Made by a program: the position numbers and the translations under genes. Of a stretch of 5,404 nt of DNA, positions 1 to 5,404 are shown piece after piece. Every line of letters begins with the position of its first letter. Position 1 is the stretch's first letter. The stretch is taken from NCBI GenBank assembly GCA_946481445.1, contig CAMLOA010000171.1, positions 1 through 5,404 on the forward strand, given 5' to 3'. Below the pieces are notes generated by a model that worked only from the letters and a program-made list of their open reading frames with translations, did no database searches and was not told the DNA's origin. This DNA is from an uncultured Devosia sp. GTDB lineage: Bacteria > Pseudomonadota > Alphaproteobacteria > Rhizobiales > Devosiaceae.

Positions 1-2
1 TC

Positions 3-23
3 CCGGGGTCTGACTTGCCCCGG
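3..23 (-). terminator. Possible hairpin downstream of homoserine dehydrogenase
   Basis: Bases 3-8 (CCGGGG) and 18-23 (CCCCGG) are perfect 6-bp inverted arms around a 9-base loop, starting 9 bases after the dehydrogenase stop codon. It could be an intrinsic terminator for the minus-strand transcript. The window ends before any T-tract could be seen, and short GC arms arise easily by chance in DNA this GC-rich. Confidence 0.3.
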
Positions 24-31
24 CGGGGGTA

Positions 32-1540
32 TCAGAGCGTTTCGATCCGGATCAACTGCGGTTCACCCACGATAAACCCGTCGGCGGCGATCTGCGCAAG
101 CGATTCACGCACTGCCGATTCCAAAGTCTGTTGAGTGATCATCACGACGGTACGAGTCGGCGACCCATCCGGCGCAGTCGCTTTAGCGTTCAAATTCGAC
201 CGCTGGATGACGCTATCGATGGAAATGGCGCGCTCGCCCATGCGGGTGGTGATCGAAGCCAGCGCTCCTGGCACGTCCTTGGCGTTGAGGCGGATATAAT
301 AGCCGCCCTCGTGGGCACGCATCGGCGCCTGCTTGTAGGGCATCAGTTCGTCGCTGGGCACGCCCAGCGGCGGCACGCGGGTGCCTCGGGCAATGTCGAG
401 AATGTCCGAGAGCACCGAGGAAGCCGTCGGCGGCCCACCGGCCCCGGGACCGGCCAGCAGCAGCTCGTGCACGTGGTCGGTTTCGAGCGCCACCGCATTC
501 ATGACCCCGTCCACGCCGGCGATCGCGGACGCCTTGGGCACGAAAGTGGGATGCACGCGCTGCTCGATACCGTCCTCGGTGCGCTGCGCTATGCCGAGCA
601 GCTTGATCTTGTAGCCCAGGTCGGCCGCGACCTTGATGTCGTGCTGGGTGATCTTGGAAATCCCTTCGACGCGAATTTCGTCGGGGGCAATCTCATAGCC
701 GAAGCAGAGCGTGGCCAGGATGGAGAGCTTGTGCGCGGTGTCGAAGCCTTCCACGTCGAAAGTGGGGTCGGCCTCGGCATAGCCCAGCGCCTGCGCATCC
801 TTGAGGCAATCGGCAAAGGAGATATCCTCGTTGCCCATGCGCGTGAGGATGTAGTTGCAGGTGCCGTTCATGATGCCGAACACCTTGGCGATGCGGGCCG
901 AGCCAAGCCCCTCGCGCAGCGTCTTGATGACAGGAATGCCGCCGGCAACCGCTGCCTCGAAGCCCAGCTGGGTACCGGCCTCCTCCGCCATCTTGGCCAG
1001 GGCGACGCCATGCTTGGCCAGGAGAGCCTTGTTGGCGGTAACGACCGGCCGGCCGATCTCGAGCGCGGCCTTGACCGCCGCAAAGGCTGGGCCGTCTTCG
1101 CCCCCGATCAGCTCGACAAACAGGTCGATGCCGTCGGACTTGGCGAGCGCCACCGGGTCGTCGAACCAGTCGAGGCTGGAAATGTCGATGCCGCGATCGC
1201 GGGAGCGCGAACGCGCGGCGACGGCCGTTACCACAAGCTGGCGGCCCAGTTTCCGGGTGAGTTCTGCGCCGTCCTTCTGCAGGATGCGCACCAGGGTCGC
1301 GCCGACATTGCCCAGGCCGGCCACGCCGACGCGGAGGGGAGCCTGTGCCTCGCCCTCGCCGTAATCCTGCATGGCCTTGAGGATGCGGGCACGCGTGTCC
1401 GAACGCGGTTCGCGCCCTTCGCGCAGGTCGAACACGAATAAGGGGTCCCCGGCCACGGTGCGGCCGAACCGCGTCGGGGTCCAGCCCCGCGTGGCAATGA
1501 AGGATTCGACGGACTGGCGGAAGGAGGCGATGTCACTCAT
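32..1540 (-). CDS. hom: Homoserine dehydrogenase with extra N-terminal domain
   Basis: NAD(P)-dependent homoserine dehydrogenase reduces aspartate semialdehyde to homoserine in the cytosol, the branch point to threonine and methionine. The 502-aa product has the Rossmann motif GLGNVG (75-80), TANKALL (168-174, with Lys171), GGIPV (200-204), GIMNGTCNYIL (222-232) and LGYAEADPTFDVEG (252-265). The expected catalytic Asp267 and Lys271 lie in FDTAHKL. A C-terminal ACT domain (about 412-502) is the usual site of threonine feedback. From residue 69 on it matches rhizobial homoserine dehydrogenases, which I recall as about 440 aa. The first 65 residues are extra and contain FGRTVAGDPLFVFDLREGR, like a small stand-alone alphaproteobacterial domain. 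I keep the ATG at 1540 because this domain is intact from there and an in-frame stop lies a short way upstream. No good Shine-Dalgarno precedes it. Met57 (ATG at 1372) would give a conventional 446-aa enzyme and is the main alternative start. Confidence 0.95.
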   Translation of the reverse strand: MSDIASFRQSVESFIATRGWTPTRFGRTVAGDPLFVFDLREGREPRSDTRARILKAMQDYGEGEAQAPLRVGVAGLGNVGATLVRILQKDGAELTRKLGRQLVVTAVAARSRSRDRGIDISSLDWFDDPVALAKSDGIDLFVELIGGEDGPAFAAVKAALEIGRPVVTANKALLAKHGVALAKMAEEAGTQLGFEAAVAGGIPVIKTLREGLGSARIAKVFGIMNGTCNYILTRMGNEDISFADCLKDAQALGYAEADPTFDVEGFDTAHKLSILATLCFGYEIAPDEIRVEGISKITQHDIKVAADLGYKIKLLGIAQRTEDGIEQRVHPTFVPKASAIAGVDGVMNAVALETDHVHELLLAGPGAGGPPTASSVLSDILDIARGTRVPPLGVPSDELMPYKQAPMRAHEGGYYIRLNAKDVPGALASITTRMGERAISIDSVIQRSNLNAKATAPDGSPTRTVVMITQQTLESAVRESLAQIAADGFIVGEPQLIRIETL

Positions 1541-1543
1541 GGT

Positions 1544-1601
1544 GGCGACATGTGCATAGGAAGTCGCCTAGTCGTCAATAGGAGTTTGGAACGAAGGCGA
1601 C
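1544..1601 (-). promoter_or_regulatory. Leader with alternative inverted repeats before hom
   Basis: In mRNA order this 61-base gap has GTCGCC (1601-1596), GGCGAC (1568-1563) and GTCGCC (1549-1544). The middle arm can pair with the first (7 bp including 1569/1595, 25-base loop) or with the last (6 bp, 13-base loop). The second pairing would cover the bases just before the ATG, where a ribosome must bind. A TTGACG that could be a -35 box lies at 1578-1573, but no convincing -10 follows. There is no T-tract, so transcription attenuation is not indicated. Regulation of translation initiation is possible but unproven. Confidence 0.3.
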
Positions 1602-2438
1602 CTATCGCGCCAGTCCCAGGCAGATGGCCCCAAGGGCGACGACGGCCCCGGCCAGGATGCGGCGTGGGGTCAGTGCTTCCCCGAGGAAGAGCCAGCCGAT
1701 CAGGATGGCAAAGACCACGCTGGTTTCACGCAGCGCCGTGATCGGCCCAGCCGGGCCGAGCGAGAATGCGATCACCACCAGCCCATAGGCAAACAAGGCC
1801 ACAACGCCGCCCCCCAGCGCTTTCCAGGTATCGGCCTGGGCCAGGTTCACCACCAGGCGGCGGCGGACAAGCAGGTACGCCAGCGGCAGCGTCGTGCCAT
1901 AGCCGATGAATACCCAGGCGGCATAGGCGCCAGCGTGTTCGGCGATGCGCACGCCAATGGAGTCCACCGTGCCGTAGCTGGCCACGATCACCCCTGTCGC
2001 CAGGGCGAATGCCAACGAGGTCCATGACGCACGAGACCTGCCGAGCGCCAGGCTCATGATGCCCACGGCGACCATGGTGACCCCGACCAGCTGGGCCGGC
2101 GTGGGCTCCTGCCCGGCCAGCATGAAGGTGCCCAGCGTGACCAGCAGGGGCGCCGTGCCGCGGACGATCGGATAGACCTGACCGAGCTGGCCATAGCGAT
2201 ATGCCGCAACGAGGAAGAAGGTGTAGCCAACCTGCAGGGCCGATGAGAGCAGGATGTAGAGCCATGCCGATGGTGCTGGCAGCGGAAAGATGAAGGCGAA
2301 GGGGATGGCGATGATGGTGCCGGAAAAGCTCATCACCGTGACCGTCCAGAGTCGGTCGGCGCCGCTGCGCAGGAAAGCGTTCCAGGTGGCGTGCATCACA
2401 GCGGCCGTCAGCGCCAGGGCAATGACGATCGGGCTCAT
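1602..2438 (-). CDS. DMT superfamily (EamA) membrane transporter
   Basis: This is a 278-aa inner-membrane protein with about ten hydrophobic helices in two five-helix halves, the normal build and length of EamA/DMT proteins. Helix 1 is followed by HATWNAFLR (16-24). Other family-like pieces are VYPIVRGTAPLL (88-99) and the C-terminal ALRETSVVFAILIGWLFLGE (225-244). Such proteins export or import amino acids, metabolites or drugs; the substrate cannot be assigned here. The reading frame is open back to an ATG at 2540, but those 34 extra residues are polar and unlike the family. I chose the ATG at 2438 because helix 1 starts directly there, although no clear ribosome-binding site precedes it. 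The gene lies 61 bp upstream of hom on the same strand and may be cotranscribed with it. E. coli RhtA, a threonine/homoserine exporter, is in the same superfamily, so an amino-acid export role is a fair but weak guess. Confidence 0.9.
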   Translation of the reverse strand: MSPIVIALALTAAVMHATWNAFLRSGADRLWTVTVMSFSGTIIAIPFAFIFPLPAPSAWLYILLSSALQVGYTFFLVAAYRYGQLGQVYPIVRGTAPLLVTLGTFMLAGQEPTPAQLVGVTMVAVGIMSLALGRSRASWTSLAFALATGVIVASYGTVDSIGVRIAEHAGAYAAWVFIGYGTTLPLAYLLVRRRLVVNLAQADTWKALGGGVVALFAYGLVVIAFSLGPAGPITALRETSVVFAILIGWLFLGEALTPRRILAGAVVALGAICLGLAR

Positions 2439-2502
2439 GGCCGGCACACCAGGGTGCTGGGTGCAGCGGGTTGGTTGTTTGTGGAGGTCCGCATCGTGCG
2501 CC

Positions 2503-2517
2503 GCTCGATAGTCGAGC
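2503..2517 (-). repeat. Short perfect inverted repeat upstream of EamA gene
   Basis: GCTCGA (2503-2508) and TCGAGC (2512-2517) form a perfect 6-bp inverted repeat with a 3-base spacer, 65 bases upstream of the chosen EamA start. In RNA it would make a small tight hairpin in the 5' leader. It could also be a protein-binding site. No function is assigned. Confidence 0.35.
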
Positions 2518-2525
2518 CGGCTTTG

Positions 2526-2539
2526 TGACACGAATGTCA
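2526..2539 (-). promoter_or_regulatory. Operator-like palindrome TGACA-N4-TGTCA
   Basis: TGACA (2526-2530) and TGTCA (2535-2539) are perfect 5-bp inverted arms separated by CGAA. The site lies between the hairpin that ends the binding-protein operon and the EamA gene, where a promoter for the EamA gene would be expected. Symmetric sites of this size are typical of dimeric repressors or activators. The cognate regulator is unknown, and a chance palindrome is possible. Confidence 0.3.
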
Positions 2540-2552
2540 TGATTCGAGGAAC

Positions 2553-2584
2553 GGCCGGGGACTGGCAAGGAGCCAGCCCCGGCC
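2553..2584 (-). terminator. Strong hairpin ending the binding-protein operon
   Basis: Arms 2553-2566 and 2572-2584 pair over 13 bp (GGCCGGGG and CTGGC with their complements) with one bulged A at 2561 and a 5-base AAGGA loop. It starts 10 bases after the stop codon of the second binding-protein gene, the normal place for an intrinsic terminator. The minus strand after the stem reads GTTCCTCGAATC, without a real T-run. Termination may therefore be partial, or the stem may mainly protect the 3' end of the mRNA. Confidence 0.65.
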
Positions 2585-2594
2585 CTTCGGTGAC

Positions 2595-3566
2595 TTACTT
2601 GCCCGCGACCGTCGCGGCGGCGGCGATCGCCTTGAAGTAGTCGGGGATTCCCCAACGCAGGCTCAAGGGACTGATGGCGCCGATCGACATGGCCTTGGCC
2701 TCGCCGACCACGGGAACCACGGAGTGGCGCTGCACCTGCGGCGCGAGCGCGACCGTGGGCTGCGCATAGAAACTGTCGGCAGCCTGCTGGGAGTCGAAGA
2801 ATGAGATGATGACGTCGGCGGTAATGCGGTCGAAGTTCTCGAAAGACACTACGGAGTAGTACCCTCCGGAGGTGTCCGAGCCCTCGATCTCGGTAGCCGG
2901 CACCAGCCCGAGATCGCCCAGCATCTTGACGCGCGCGTCGCTGGCGGCGTGCACGGCGACCTGGCCGTCGAATTCGATCGTGGTGGCGAAGGTTGTGCCC
3001 TGAAGCTGGGGATACTTGGCAGCCTCTTCCTGCATGAACAGGGCGGTTTCGGCCAGCAGCGCTTCGGCTTCGGCCTGCTTGCCGAGAGCCTTGCCGGTTA
3101 TGGTCACCACGTCCTGCCAGCTCGTCGACCATGGCGCCCCGGGCGAAGCTACCACAGGGGCGATGCCGCTGAGCACGGCATACTGGTCCTCGGTCAGGCC
3201 TGAATAGGGCGCGAGGATCAGATCGGGCTCCAGGGCGGCAATGGCTTCGATATTGGGGTCGCCCTCCTGCAGCAAGGCGGGCACCTCTCCGCCCAACTCG
3301 TTGATGGCCTCGATGGTCCAGGGCAGGAAGCCGCCGTGGTCATCGCCGCCATAGCTGTTGGTCGGCACCGCAACCGGCACGACGCCCAAAGCCAGAACGG
3401 CGTCCTGCGCCGACCAGCCCAGGGTGACGATCCGCTGCGGCGTGGCCTCAATGACGGTGGTGCCGAAGGCGTTCTCTATCGAAACCGGGAAGTCCTGGGC
3501 TCGGGCAGCCGACGTGAACAGTGCAGTGGCAGCGAGCGCTGCCAGCACTTTATTGCGTAGGGTCAT
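2595..3566 (-). CDS. Iron-siderophore ABC transporter binding protein (copy 2)
   Basis: Predicted periplasmic binding protein of the FecB/FepB type (class III, helical backbone), which delivers Fe(III)-siderophores to an inner-membrane ABC importer. The 323-aa product starts with a Sec signal peptide: MTLRNK, a hydrophobic stretch, then ARA|QD with cleavage near residue 23. There is no lipobox cysteine, so it should be soluble in the periplasm. Family features are PQRIVTLGW (43-51), ALGVVPVAVP (59-68), IAALEPDLILA (109-119), GKALGK (158-163) and the C-terminal LSLRWGIPDYF (301-311). The frame is open to 3695, but ATG 3566 is chosen because the signal peptide begins there and AAGGAG (3580-3575) sits 8 bases upstream. 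It follows its paralogue after 25 bp and is followed by a hairpin, so the two form an operon. No permease or ATPase gene adjoins it, and the ligand is unknown. Confidence 0.9.
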   Translation of the reverse strand: MTLRNKVLAALAATALFTSAARAQDFPVSIENAFGTTVIEATPQRIVTLGWSAQDAVLALGVVPVAVPTNSYGGDDHGGFLPWTIEAINELGGEVPALLQEGDPNIEAIAALEPDLILAPYSGLTEDQYAVLSGIAPVVASPGAPWSTSWQDVVTITGKALGKQAEAEALLAETALFMQEEAAKYPQLQGTTFATTIEFDGQVAVHAASDARVKMLGDLGLVPATEIEGSDTSGGYYSVVSFENFDRITADVIISFFDSQQAADSFYAQPTVALAPQVQRHSVVPVVGEAKAMSIGAISPLSLRWGIPDYFKAIAAAATVAGK

Positions 3567-3574
3567 TATTCGCG

Positions 3575-3580
3575 CTCCTT
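3575..3580 (-). promoter_or_regulatory. Shine-Dalgarno AAGGAG of binding protein copy 2
   Basis: The minus strand reads AAGGAG with an 8-base spacer to the ATG at 3566. It is the clearest ribosome-binding site in the window. It settles the start against the longer open frame that runs back to 3695 inside the upstream gene. Confidence 0.8.
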
Positions 3581-3591
3581 GCGCTGTAGCC

Positions 3592-4563
3592 TCAGGGATT
3601 GGTGCGGTTGTTCGCGGCCTTGACCAGGACGTCGAGGTATCCAGGAAAGCCCCAGCGCAGCGACAGGGCGCTGGGCGGCGAGACCGCCGCGACATTCTCT
3701 ATGCCCACCAGCGCCGCAAGGCCGCCGTTCTGGATCGGCGGGTAGGTCTGTGCCTGTGGGGTCGCCAGCCATGCATCGAGCGCGGACTGCTCTTCGTAGA
3801 AGGTCACGAAGATGTCGCCTTCAAGCTGGTCGAACAATTCGTAGCTGAGCGGGTAGTAGAACTGGCTGTCGGCGGGAGCCAGTGCTGCCACAGAAGGGTC
3901 CATGGTGAGGCCAAGGTCGGTCAGGAACTTCATGCGCGCATCCAGGGGCGCATAGACTGCCATCGCGCCGTCGTAGTCATTGGCGCTGGCAAAGGTGATG
4001 TCGGCCAGTTCCGGATGCCTGGCGAACTCTGCGGCCAGCCAGGCCTGGGTGTCTGCGACCAGCGCATCGGCCTCGGCCGATTTGCCCAGCGCCTTGCCGA
4101 TCGTCCGTGTCACCTCCTGCCATTGGGTCGACCAGGCCTCGCCTGAATATGCGACGGTGGGAGCGATGGTCGACAGCAGGGCGTATTGCTCTTCGGTTAC
4201 CCCGGAGAAGACAGCCAGGATCAGGTCGGGTTCGAGCGCGGCGATCTGCTCGAAGGGCGGTTCGCCGGTATTGTCGAGCACGGTCGGGGTGGCCGCCCCC
4301 GCCGCAGCCAGTGCGTCCTCGATCCAGGGCTGCACGCCATCATCGCCGCCGCCATAGGACTGGAATGGCATGCCGACGGGAATCACCCCCAGCGCAATGG
4401 CCGCATCTTCATTGCCCCAGCCCCAGGTCACGACACGCTGCGGTTCGGCTTCGATCGTCGTCGAGCCCCAGGCATGTTCCAGCGTGATGGGGAAATCCTG
4501 GGCGTGGGAAGCCTGGATGGCTCCGACCAGCGACGCGGCGAGAATGATGGGCAGATAACGCAT
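3592..4563 (-). CDS. Iron-siderophore ABC transporter binding protein (copy 1)
   Basis: First gene of the pair and a paralogue of the next one: same length (323 aa) and, by eye, about half the residues identical over the first 150. Shared blocks include QDFP, IEAxPQR, SYGG, IAALEPDLILA, EQYA, GKALGK and LSLRWG. It has a Sec signal peptide (MRYLPIILAA onward) with likely cleavage at SHA|QD near residue 21 and no lipobox cysteine. It is predicted to bind a ferric siderophore or similar chelate in the periplasm. The ATG at 4563 is preferred to an in-frame GTG at 4593 because the signal peptide starts there. An AGGTG (4572-4568) lies only 4 bases upstream, so translation may be modest. It lies just downstream of an iron box (4604-4618), which suggests it is transcribed when iron is scarce. 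Which permease it serves is not visible. Confidence 0.9.
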   Translation of the reverse strand: MRYLPIILAASLVGAIQASHAQDFPITLEHAWGSTTIEAEPQRVVTWGWGNEDAAIALGVIPVGMPFQSYGGGDDGVQPWIEDALAAAGAATPTVLDNTGEPPFEQIAALEPDLILAVFSGVTEEQYALLSTIAPTVAYSGEAWSTQWQEVTRTIGKALGKSAEADALVADTQAWLAAEFARHPELADITFASANDYDGAMAVYAPLDARMKFLTDLGLTMDPSVAALAPADSQFYYPLSYELFDQLEGDIFVTFYEEQSALDAWLATPQAQTYPPIQNGGLAALVGIENVAAVSPPSALSLRWGFPGYLDVLVKAANNRTNP

Positions 4564-4603
4564 GGAGCACCTGTTGCAGGAGGATGGCTCCACTTACAAA
4601 AGG

Positions 4604-4618
4604 TGATAATGGTTGTCA
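4604..4618 (-). promoter_or_regulatory. Iron box (Fur 7-1-7 / RirA TGA-N9-TCA type)
   Basis: TGATAATGGTTGTCA is a 7-1-7 inverted repeat. It matches the Fur consensus TGATAATnATTATCA at 12 of 14 positions and has the exact TGA-N9-TCA form of the rhizobial RirA iron-responsive operator. It sits 41 bases upstream of binding-protein copy 1, in an AT-rich island within GC-rich DNA. Repression by Fur or RirA under iron sufficiency is the natural reading. The sequence alone does not tell which regulator acts. Confidence 0.7.
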
Positions 4619-4624
4619 TGTATA
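4619..4624 (-). promoter_or_regulatory. Possible -10 box of the binding-protein operon
   Basis: The minus strand reads TATACA directly next to the iron box, so a transcript starting about 7 bases downstream would begin inside that box, a standard arrangement for repression. No good -35 hexamer is seen at 16-18 bases, so the promoter position is tentative. Confidence 0.35.
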
Positions 4625-4651
4625 ATTTCTGCGATGTCGTCGCGCTGACCA

Positions 4652-4677
4652 GGCGATGCGCCGCCCACGGTATCGCC
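4652..4677 (-). terminator. Weak hairpin after rlmC
   Basis: GGCGAT (4652-4657) and ATCGCC (4672-4677) form a perfect 6-bp inverted repeat with a 14-base GC-rich loop, one base after the rlmC stop codon. No T-tract follows. It may separate rlmC transcription from the iron-controlled operon, but the stem is short and the call is weak. Confidence 0.3.
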
Positions 4678-4678
4678 C

Positions 4679-5404
4679 TCACCGCCGGGAGAGCAGCACC
4701 ATGATTTCATAGTGGTCGGTGTGCGGGAACATGTCGAACAGCCGGACGCGTCGCGGCGCATATGCGGGCATGGCGGCAATGTCCTGCGCAAGCGTTACGG
4801 CATTGCAGCTGGAATAGATGATCGTGCGGATGTCTGACGCCTGCAGTGTGGCGCAGAGCCGGCTGCCGAGCCCCCGCCGTGGGGGGTTGACTATGATCGC
4901 GTCCGGGCCCTGGCCCGCCGACAGTGCCGTCGCGTCGCCCACGGCAAATGTCACCTCCGGCAGGCCCGTCTCTGACGCACTCAGTCGCGCCGAGTCGATC
5001 GCGGCGGCACTGGCCTCCACTCCATGCACGCGGCGGCCGGGAGCAGCGACGTGGAGGGCGAAACCGCCCACGCCACAATAGAGGTCCCACACCGTGCGGG
5101 GAGAAAGCTCATCGATCCATTGCCTGGCCTGGGCATAGAGACCCAAGGCGATCTCGGTATTGGTCTGGAAGAAGCTTGCGGGCCGCAAATGCAGCATCTG
5201 GTCCCCGAGGCGCATCCGGAGCGTCTCGCCACCACCGAGCGAAATTTCCTCCGCACCTTCGAGCACAGCCTTGTGTTCGCGCAGCAGGTTGGCGGTGACG
5301 ACTGCCAGCTGCGGCAGGTCGGCCAGGAGACTGGGCAGATGCTTGCGAATGCGACCGAGCGGCTCTGTGGAGCGCAGCACGAAGCGCAACATCAGTTCTC
5401 CATC
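4679..5404 (-). CDS. rlmC: 23S rRNA (uracil-C5) methyltransferase RlmC, N-terminus off window
   Basis: SAM-dependent RNA m5U methyltransferase of the TrmA/RlmC/RlmD family; E. coli RlmC methylates U747 of 23S rRNA. Counting from the first Met in the window (5392), 237 residues are visible. They contain RPASFFQTN (70-78), the SAM-binding WDLYCGVGGFALH (102-114), NPPRRGLG (169-176), YSSCN with the nucleophile Cys196, and FPHTDHYE (222-229) ending in the expected general base Glu229. The fragment aligns almost gap-free with the C-terminal two thirds of E. coli RlmC, including MLRFVLRS and LFDMFPHT, which favours RlmC over RlmD or TrmA. That Met is internal: the frame stays open through 5404 as DGEL before MLRF, like the E. 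coli protein. About 130-140 residues, including the Cys-rich Fe-S segment known from the family, therefore lie beyond the edge. It is partial only because the window ends. Confidence 0.92.
   Translation of the reverse strand, partial: DGELMLRFVLRSTEPLGRIRKHLPSLLADLPQLAVVTANLLREHKAVLEGAEEISLGGGETLRMRLGDQMLHLRPASFFQTNTEIALGLYAQARQWIDELSPRTVWDLYCGVGGFALHVAAPGRRVHGVEASAAAIDSARLSASETGLPEVTFAVGDATALSAGQGPDAIIVNPPRRGLGSRLCATLQASDIRTIIYSSCNAVTLAQDIAAMPAYAPRRVRLFDMFPHTDHYEIMVLLSRR

Noticed and set aside
131..1441. Plus-strand open frame of 436 codons opposite homoserine dehydrogenase
   Set aside because: It lies entirely antisense to a gene with clear family motifs. Its translation is rich in His, Arg, Gly and Asp without a recognisable domain, as expected for a shadow frame in GC-rich DNA.
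2439..2540. N-terminal extension of the EamA protein from the ATG at 2540
   Set aside because: The 34 residues are polar, do not resemble EamA N-termini, and have no Shine-Dalgarno. Helix 1 begins immediately at the ATG at 2438.
1726..3132. Minus-strand open frame of 468 codons running through the EamA gene, the intergenic gap and into a binding-protein gene
   Set aside because: It overlaps two well-supported genes in another frame, crosses the hairpin terminator, and its Arg/Gly/His-rich translation shows no domain.
3358..4146. Plus-strand open frame of 262 codons across both binding-protein genes
   Set aside because: It is antisense to two genes with signal peptides and conserved family blocks, and spans the gap between them. 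No motif or ribosome-binding site supports it.
4564..4593. GTG start at 4593 for binding-protein copy 1
   Set aside because: It would put ten residues, including two cysteines, before the signal peptide and has no ribosome-binding site. The ATG at 4563 gives a normal signal peptide and equal length to the paralogue.
4621..4626. Perfect TATAAT on the plus strand, a possible -10 box pointing into rlmC antisense
   Set aside because: No -35 hexamer lies at 15-19 bases (the nearest TTACAA is 21 away), and no plus-strand gene follows. It is better explained by the AT-rich operator/promoter island read from the minus strand.
4679..5392. Reading the RlmC fragment as a complete 237-aa protein starting at 5392
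   Set aside because: The frame continues open to the window edge, and the Met aligns with an internal position of E. coli RlmC, so the gene is simply cut by the window.

Overview
This is a GC-rich window of about 5.4 kb in which all five recognisable genes lie on the minus strand. From high to low coordinate they are: a 23S rRNA uracil-C5 methyltransferase (RlmC type) whose N-terminus lies off the right edge; two tandem periplasmic iron-siderophore binding proteins; a DMT/EamA-family membrane transporter; and homoserine dehydrogenase. The homoserine dehydrogenase sequence closely resembles those of Hyphomicrobiales (Rhizobium/Devosia-like Alphaproteobacteria). GC-rich coding DNA and an iron box of the TGA-N9-TCA type agree with that. 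The genus is an inference from recalled family sequences and has not been tested by a search.

Right part (4679-5404): the 3' two thirds of rlmC, with its SAM-binding, NPP, SSCN and final HYE motifs intact. The 4564-4678 gap contains an AT-rich island with a 15-bp inverted repeat, TGATAATGGTTGTCA. It fits both the Fur 7-1-7 box and the RirA iron-responsive operator.

Centre (2595-4563): two binding-protein genes of equal length (323 aa each), 25 bp apart. They look like an old tandem duplication. They are probably one iron-repressed transcript that ends at a strong hairpin (2553-2584). No permease or ATPase gene is present, so as far as the window shows these are orphan binding proteins that must use a transporter encoded elsewhere.

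Left part (32-2438): a ten-helix EamA transporter, then a 61-bp gap with alternative-pairing inverted repeats and a tiny possible leader ORF, then homoserine dehydrogenase. The dehydrogenase carries an unusual N-terminal extension of about 65 residues that resembles a small free-standing alphaproteobacterial protein domain. Homoserine dehydrogenase supplies homoserine for threonine and methionine. The neighbouring transporter could be an amino-acid exporter of the RhtA kind, but its substrate cannot be read from the sequence.

No RNA genes, insertion sequences, CRISPR arrays or attachment sites were seen, and no stretch above 300 bases lacks a gene. The most notable items are the domain fusion on homoserine dehydrogenase and the iron-box-controlled pair of orphan binding proteins. 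I do not see a clearly new multi-gene system.
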